A program made the position numbers and the translations under genes. Positions 58,938 through 64,000 of a stretch of 64,000 nucleotides of DNA are shown in pieces. Positions within the stretch are counted from its first letter, which is position 1; the number at the start of each line of letters is the position of its first letter. The notes under the pieces are model-generated. The model made no database searches. It worked only from the letters and a program-made list of their open reading frames with translations, and was not told the origin of the DNA. The DNA comes from Altibacter lentus (lineage in GTDB: Bacteria; Bacteroidota; Bacteroidia; Flavobacteriales; Flavobacteriaceae). Location: contig NZ_KN050846.1 in NCBI RefSeq assembly GCF_000746845.1, positions 2,992,963-3,056,962 on the forward strand. The letters are read 5' to 3'.

Positions 58938-60152
58938 TTAATTTCTTGAATACCACTCGGTATCCTTGTAAGCAGCGGTTTTGGCTGCTTTTTCACGATT
59001 CTTCATAAGGATATGGAACCGATCGATCTCACGGCTTCTATAGCCCAAAAGATGAAAGAAATCTTTGGTGAAAAATCGTGCAATTCGGATGTCCACTATT
59101 AGCGTGTCCTTTTTTTTAGATTGCCAGCGGACTCCCGGTAAAATAGGGAGGAGCGCATCTACATGAAGTTTTCGTAACCAGCGGGAGAGATGCATAAAGA
59201 CCTTTGGGATGGACCGCACGACAAAAAAACCGTCTCTTCCTTGTTGTTGGTATAAGGGCATGAATATTTCGCCTTTGTACCGGGCGATGATCGGTTTTCC
59301 GTTCTTATGCGCCAACAACTGTCCCTTCCCAATGGATTGAAAATTTGTAAATCCGGGCTCCATGATAAACGTATCCGTTTTCTGAAGCGGGTAGTGATGG
59401 AATATCTCAAAGAAACCGCGTTTCTCCTTACTTTGGTCTCTAAGGATAGTCTCAGATCTTTTAACCTGAACTGCTGTTTGCGGAATACACCCGGAAAAGG
59501 CCAGACTCAGGTAACTAAAGGCCTTATGGTTTATCACCGCTTGCGGATCGTCGTGCTGCCCCCCTTCAAATCCGAAGGCGACGTACCCCAGTTCGTTCAC
59601 GTAGCTTAGCAAAGGGCCCACCAAGTATTCTTCGATCCCTAAAATAATTGGAACGGGGTACTGCGAAGTGAATCTTCGATTTAACAGATTGTCGTTTACG
59701 GTGATAAAAGGGATGGTCCTGCTGGATGTGGTGTGAAGGTCGAAGAAATAGAACGGGCCTGTTTCATTTTTAACTATTTCTGAAAATGTATCGTAGAGTT
59801 CACATTGTTCTTTCCTGTCCTCGTTTTCGGAAGGATTATAATTTCCTGCGATCAGTTTTTTGATCGTAGGAAGAGTCCATAATCGGTTAAGGTCTTCTTG
59901 TTGGAATCTTTGACCGTGACGTAAAGCCCAAAGATTTCCGGCCACTGCATATATATTTCCCTTTATTGTAATATTCTCTTGTTTTAGCTCCTGCATCAAT
60001 TGTTGAAGGGCGATGACCCCTGCGGGTTCGTTTCCGTGCAGACCCCCCACGAAGACCGTTGTGGGACCGGGTTCTGCTCCGGTAAGATGTCCAATGATGC
60101 GTTGTGTCACTACTTTGTTTTGAACAGTATTAGGAAGTTCGGTCATTGTCAA
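58938..60152 (-). CDS. Succinylglutamate desuccinylase/aspartoacylase-like M14 hydrolase
   Basis: The 404-residue protein has a zinc-carboxypeptidase fold of the AstE/AspA branch. Zinc ligands His39 and Glu42 are visible in VGGLHGNEPAG, and the third His in FDLHTTSSRTIPF. The C-terminal 100 residues are extra compared with the minimal enzyme. It would cleave an amide between an acyl group and an amino acid. Its start lies inside the 3' end of the GCS2-like ligase gene (23-base overlap), so the two proteins should be made together. Confidence 0.86.
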   Translation of the reverse strand: MTMTELPNTVQNKVVTQRIIGHLTGAEPGPTTVFVGGLHGNEPAGVIALQQLMQELKQENITIKGNIYAVAGNLWALRHGQRFQQEDLNRLWTLPTIKKLIAGNYNPSENEDRKEQCELYDTFSEIVKNETGPFYFFDLHTTSSRTIPFITVNDNLLNRRFTSQYPVPIILGIEEYLVGPLLSYVNELGYVAFGFEGGQHDDPQAVINHKAFSYLSLAFSGCIPQTAVQVKRSETILRDQSKEKRGFFEIFHHYPLQKTDTFIMEPGFTNFQSIGKGQLLAHKNGKPIIARYKGEIFMPLYQQQGRDGFFVVRSIPKVFMHLSRWLRKLHVDALLPILPGVRWQSKKKDTLIVDIRIARFFTKDFFHLLGYRSREIDRFHILMKNREKAAKTAAYKDTEWYSRN

Positions 60153-62007
60153 AAGGTATTACATCTTTAATGGTTATAATTCCAATCATTTCGTTATCCT
60201 TGACTACCGGCAAACAGCCAAATTCATGTTCCTTCATAAGCGCTATGGCTTCCGAAATAGGAGTGTCTGAACGCACAGTAGTGACATCCTTAACCATGAT
60301 ATCGGCCACGGTCAAAGTACTGTCGTTCTCCTCATTTTTTTTATGTTTTTCCATGTGCGTCCAGGTGAGAAGACCCCTTAAAGCACCGCTTTTGCCTTCT
60401 ACCGGTACATGGTGCACATTTTTCCATTCCATTACTGAAGTGGCAAGACTGGCAAGATCATTTTCTTTAACCGTGAACAACTGGGTGGACATAATATGAC
60501 CTACAAGATGTGCCGATGACAATGCTCCGGCACGATAGTTTACCTGTGGCCATTCATTGACCGTCTTTCCTGTCTCTTGGGCTTCGTACATTGACTTGGT
60601 AAGGATGCGCAGCGCATCATCTTTTTTCATTGTCTTTCGCAGCTTTCTGAAGTTTTGAACCATCCACTGGGAACCGGTAATTCCGTTCGCCCGAATTTCT
60701 ATAATTTTCAAAAATCGTTCTATATCTGCAGAATCGATACCTGCTTTTTTGAGTCCTGAATAGGCAATGGGCAAGAGTTCTTTCAGAATAAGGTCCTTAA
60801 CCGAATACGCTTTATCCATCCATTGAAGGACAGCGTGTTTTCCTGTTCGAGCAGCCTTGATAAAATTGGATTTTGCATCTCTAAAATCCATTACGGCTGG
60901 CATGTGATCGAAGGAGGAAGGGCGGCCTATCATTAGACCTACCCAGAAGACAAAGGTCGCCATTTCGTCCAGCGTCGATGGTCCCGACGCAATATATCTA
61001 TTCTCTATACGCACATGTGCCTTTCCTCCGCCCACACCGTAGCAGGGACGATTCCATTTATAGATTGTTCCATTATGGAGATTGAGTGCCGGTAATTTGG
61101 GAACTCCGCCTTCTGCCAAGATGTCCAAAGAATCTTTCTCTATATCTTTAGATAAGATCACCTTGTGAATGGCGATATCATTTTTATATATGTCTGCAAT
61201 CGATCCGGACTCCCATTGGGTCCCAAAGGAAACCCGTGCTTGTTGGTCCTTCAAGGCATACGAAGAGAATCTGGTATCGATGCTTTGCTGGAACAAAGCA
61301 ATTCGGGTCTCATCCCACAATTCTCTGCCCAGAAGCAGGGGTGAATTTGTGCTTATACCCAAAATAGGACCTGAAATTGCCTGCGCCCAATTGTAACTGG
61401 AAATAAAATCCTGTGGCGGTATTTGTAAATGCATTTGGAAGCTGGTGTTACAAGCTTCAAATAGAACCGAATCATGATGAATGCTTAGATCGTCCACGCC
61501 CTTTATATATAGCTGGAAGTCACTGCCGCGTAACTCCTTCATCATGTCATTGAGGGCCCAGTACCTGGGTTGAGGCGTCATGTAATAGAATTCCAGTTCA
61601 TTCTTACTAATGGTTGGGAGAATGCCGGTAAGCAACACATGGGTGTCGTATTGTTTGGCAGTAGTACTCGCTTTCTGCAACAATTCGTTGAGTTGTGACT
61701 CCATCAACGAGAAACAGTTGGATGTTAAACGAACGGGATCGAGATTGATCTCCAGATTATAACGCGCCAGTTCGGTAGTAAAATGCGGATCGTCAATAGC
61801 TTTTAAAATAGCTTCAGCACGGTCTGAAGGGCGCCAGTGAGGCGTAAGAAGACAAAATTCCTGCTCCGAACCTATACGTACGATATCGTCTTCAATAAGC
61901 CCTTTCTCCAGCATCTGTTCTAATGCTTTTATATCGTTCAATAGATGTCCTATGAATTTGGCCCTGTCCTTATGCTGAAGGGTACTAAGTACTTTGTGTT
62001 CTCCCAT
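60130..62007 (-). CDS. GCS2-type carboxylate-amine ligase with C-terminal CBS pair
   Basis: Residues 1 to about 400 match glutamate-cysteine ligase family 2 (GSEQEFCLL with the metal-binding acids, RYNLEINLDPVRL, GRPSSFDHMPAVMDFRDAK). The last 120 residues hold two CBS motifs, VGHIMSTQLFTVKENDLA and VADIMVKDVTTVRSDTPIS, that may bind an adenine nucleotide and switch activity. At 625 residues the protein is much longer than the usual 370-residue YbdK-type enzyme. It should join an amine to a glutamate-like carboxylate with ATP. The product is unknown. It shares a transcript with the aspartoacylase-like hydrolase. Confidence 0.85.
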   Translation of the reverse strand: MGEHKVLSTLQHKDRAKFIGHLLNDIKALEQMLEKGLIEDDIVRIGSEQEFCLLTPHWRPSDRAEAILKAIDDPHFTTELARYNLEINLDPVRLTSNCFSLMESQLNELLQKASTTAKQYDTHVLLTGILPTISKNELEFYYMTPQPRYWALNDMMKELRGSDFQLYIKGVDDLSIHHDSVLFEACNTSFQMHLQIPPQDFISSYNWAQAISGPILGISTNSPLLLGRELWDETRIALFQQSIDTRFSSYALKDQQARVSFGTQWESGSIADIYKNDIAIHKVILSKDIEKDSLDILAEGGVPKLPALNLHNGTIYKWNRPCYGVGGGKAHVRIENRYIASGPSTLDEMATFVFWVGLMIGRPSSFDHMPAVMDFRDAKSNFIKAARTGKHAVLQWMDKAYSVKDLILKELLPIAYSGLKKAGIDSADIERFLKIIEIRANGITGSQWMVQNFRKLRKTMKKDDALRILTKSMYEAQETGKTVNEWPQVNYRAGALSSAHLVGHIMSTQLFTVKENDLASLATSVMEWKNVHHVPVEGKSGALRGLLTWTHMEKHKKNEENDSTLTVADIMVKDVTTVRSDTPISEAIALMKEHEFGCLPVVKDNEMIGIITIKDVIPFDNDRTS

Positions 62008-62022
62008 ATCTCACGATTATAC

Positions 62023-62048
62023 AGTCGTTCGATCCTGACCGTACGACT
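62023..62048 (-). promoter_or_regulatory. Inverted repeat in the GCS2 gene leader
   Basis: AGTCGTTCG (62023-62031) and CGTACGACT (62040-62048) form a 9-base inverted repeat with one mismatch and an 8-base spacer. It starts 16 bases before the GCS2 ATG. A TATCTTAC sequence just upstream on the same strand resembles a -7 box, so the repeat would fall at the transcription start or in the leader, where an operator could act. It could also be a chance hairpin. Confidence 0.35.
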
Positions 62049-62143
62049 AAATATTTCGTAAGATAAAGCGGTTACATCTCTTAAAATATGACGAATCGCA
62101 TATTTTGAAAGAATATATCACGGAGATAGTTTCTCCTGCACGA

Positions 62144-62173
62144 TATAAAAGACCCGTCCTTTGTTCTAGGGTC
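62144..62173 (-). terminator. Likely terminator after the M14 peptidase gene
   Basis: On the minus strand GACCC and GGGTC form a five-base-pair stem (62151-62173) with a 13-base loop, followed by TTTTATAT. It begins 16 bases past the peptidase stop. The stem is short for the loop size, so it may be a partial terminator. Confidence 0.4.
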
Positions 62174-62188
62174 GTAGGCATTGACTCC

Positions 62189-64000
62189 TTACATCTCGTC
62201 GCCGAAGAAGATGGCATTCATCAATAACTTATTGGTGCCATACCAAAACGCCCTAAAGTTATGGTTATCGGTAAAATAGATCACTTGTCCGCGTCCCAAG
62301 CCACCAATCTTTACAGCAGCTGTATTCTTGAGATCCTCCAGGTTGGGTGTAGAGATATACCCGCTAAGCAGCGGTGTGTCCGTATATACAATAGGATTGT
62401 TATAGCTGTCTTCATCCGATTTTAAGAAAAGGGTGCTGTTTCGAAATACCGGCAATGTCGAATTCTTATAACCGAAGGCTACCGGGTGAGATCGATCCAG
62501 TTTTGTTTCAAAAATAGCTCCGCCAATAACTTGGGCACCGCGATAATCACTTCTTTGTTCGAAACTTATATTTGTAGCCGTATCTTTTCGGGTTTTAAAT
62601 TCCATTTTTAAAAGTTCATTGCTGTTAAACCAACGACCGGCATTTTTGTATCCAATTAAAGTTCCGCCGGCTTCAACCCAGGATTTTAGTTTTTCTGCAT
62701 CCTCTTTATCCAGAGCATTCCCCCAACTGCTTGGTATAATAATATCGGTATAGCGACTTAGGTCTGTTCGGCTAAAATCGCGGGTATCGATCTTAGTTAG
62801 TGCCATATCGAAACGTTGGTCCATAAGATGCCAGATCTCACCGGCATCGTAAGGAGTGATCCCATCACCAATGATCATAGCTACCTTAGGTGCTTCTACC
62901 GATCGAAACTGATTGCTTCCCAAGTCGATCCCTTGGGTAAGTCCTGTTGTGACCGGGGTAAAAGTGACGTGCGTTTCTTTTGCGATCGTTCTGATAAGAT
63001 CCGCCAATGCCTCACCGGATAATTTTTGATTTTGTACAGGAATCAGGATAGTACCGTAATCGTATTGGATGCCGTTCATTGAAAAGGGTTGCATCCCCAC
63101 TTTTGCCCGAATGTCCTTTTGAAGCAGTGCATTCAATGCTTTTGGAGCATAGTAGTCATGCCATTCCATCAGGTAGGCGTAACCGGAAGTGCCGGGCACG
63201 GGAGCCTCCTTTTGTGTAAGGTTTGTTACCTGAGCGGCAGCTCGCCCCATAGATGTTTCGGTGTAATCTACGTTGAAAGCAAGCGGAAAGGTCCACGCAC
63301 TAATATCATAGAACAAGCTATCGGTAAAAGATGTTCTTTTTTCGAACATCGCATTGATGAGGCGATGTTGTTTTTGATTCTTCGGAATAACATAACTATA
63401 TCCTTTTTTATATGTTCTTCCATCTGCCGAGAAATCGGAATTTAATTCGTGAAACTTGATCTTATGGCGTTGGAGTATTTCAGCTAAATGAAAGACCTTT
63501 GACGCATCTTTCTCATCTCCAAACACAATAGCACCTGCGCCTGAAGCTTCATTACGAGCATTACTGAAGAATTCCCGTTGATAGTCAAGCAAGGATTCAC
63601 GCATGGCTACTGCAGCCTCCAAGGTAGAAAGCGCAGCAGTAAACTGATTGCGGATGGTGAAGGGAAAGGTGAGGATTCCGTTGTCACTTTCCTGTGCATG
63701 ACCGCGTGAGGAAGCTTGTTCGAATAAAATCCCGATACTTCCATTGATATCCGGAAAGGTAGATCCTTTTCCGTAGTAAAAATCATCAAAACTCTCTTCG
63801 GTATAGTAAAAGCTACCGATCTTGTCCAGGGCTTTGGCATGAAACTTTGCGATCTCTCCGGTAAGTTGTTGGTTCTTTTTTGGAGTAAGCGGATGCGTTC
63901 TCGACGGGATCCCCGGTTGAAAAAAGAAACTGGCGTTCGTTCCCATTTCGTGATGATCGGTGAGTATGTTCGGGTACCAATTGTGGAACGTTTCTATACG
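62189..64000 (-). CDS. M14-family zinc metallopeptidase (5' end missing)
   Basis: The frame is open to the end of the window, giving the last 603 residues or so; the ATG at 63946 is internal. The visible part starts with ILTDHHEMGTNASFFFQPG, equivalent to the region between the zinc ligands of M14 carboxypeptidases, so the N-terminal signal peptide and first zinc site lie outside. A glutamine amidotransferase-like segment follows in the middle (APKVAMIIGDGITPYDAGE), and the C-terminus is all-beta. Secreted or periplasmic peptide cleavage is probable. A terminator-like hairpin separates it from the GCS2 gene. Confidence 0.88.
   Translation of the reverse strand, partial: RIETFHNWYPNILTDHHEMGTNASFFFQPGIPSRTHPLTPKKNQQLTGEIAKFHAKALDKIGSFYYTEESFDDFYYGKGSTFPDINGSIGILFEQASSRGHAQESDNGILTFPFTIRNQFTAALSTLEAAVAMRESLLDYQREFFSNARNEASGAGAIVFGDEKDASKVFHLAEILQRHKIKFHELNSDFSADGRTYKKGYSYVIPKNQKQHRLINAMFEKRTSFTDSLFYDISAWTFPLAFNVDYTETSMGRAAAQVTNLTQKEAPVPGTSGYAYLMEWHDYYAPKALNALLQKDIRAKVGMQPFSMNGIQYDYGTILIPVQNQKLSGEALADLIRTIAKETHVTFTPVTTGLTQGIDLGSNQFRSVEAPKVAMIIGDGITPYDAGEIWHLMDQRFDMALTKIDTRDFSRTDLSRYTDIIIPSSWGNALDKEDAEKLKSWVEAGGTLIGYKNAGRWFNSNELLKMEFKTRKDTATNISFEQRSDYRGAQVIGGAIFETKLDRSHPVAFGYKNSTLPVFRNSTLFLKSDEDSYNNPIVYTDTPLLSGYISTPNLEDLKNTAAVKIGGLGRGQVIYFTDNHNFRAFWYGTNKLLMNAIFFGDEM

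Overview
The window looks like chromosomal DNA of a marine member of the Flavobacteriaceae (phylum Bacteroidota). The evidence is a protein with a type IX secretion C-terminal sorting domain, a PorV/PorQ-type outer-membrane protein, a DUF4105/Lnb-type lipoprotein acyltransferase, TAnnTTTG promoter boxes, and hairpin-forming TGTCATTCCGAAC-type intergenic repeats. Most of the sequence is moderately GC-rich, with two clearly AT-richer islands. No rRNA, tRNA, CRISPR array, insertion sequence or phage gene was seen.

Positions 1 to 42524 are one large surface-polysaccharide locus of about 37 genes, all on the plus strand except one. It opens with the end of a Wza-like export protein, a Wzc-type tyrosine autokinase, a small phosphoglycosyltransferase, and a dehydrogenase/epimerase pair that should make UDP-N-acetyl-galactosaminuronate. 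A 1.1 kb repeat-rich gap follows, then a Wzm/Wzt ABC exporter. Base composition drops sharply in the middle of wzt, and an AT-rich cassette (about 8450 to 13860) carries an aminotransferase, two sulfotransferases, a methyltransferase and a glycosyltransferase. It ends inside an FkbM methyltransferase gene. From there to 27025 lie glycosyltransferases and methyltransferases, interrupted by one AT-rich reverse-strand sulfotransferase. From 27066 there is a nonulosonic (sialic) acid set, neuB-neuC-neuA. It is followed directly by an Arn-like set: a DPM1/ArnC-type transferase, a formyltransferase, an RffA-type aminotransferase and a GT-C-like membrane protein. The locus closes with GT-B/GT4 transferases, a Wzy/WaaL-type polymerase or ligase and a second, full-length polyprenyl glycosylphosphotransferase.

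Together these genes suggest a sulfated, methylated, acidic glycan containing GalNAcA, a nonulosonic acid and probably an N-formylated 4-amino sugar. Both ABC-type and Wzy-type assembly parts are present, but no Wzx flippase.

Positions 42555 to 64000 are mostly housekeeping genes: Lnb-like acyltransferase, PorV/PorQ protein, phosphatidylserine synthase, a T9SS-secreted propeller protein, and an operon kdsD-tatC-carboxymuconolactone decarboxylase-lptB. Then come recQ, a cyclophilin-FKBP fusion, a DinB-like protein, a redoxin, csaA, a decayed MscS channel remnant, a SulP transporter, an overlapping pair of GCS2-CBS ligase and aspartoacylase-like hydrolase, and the 3' part of an M14 metallopeptidase gene.
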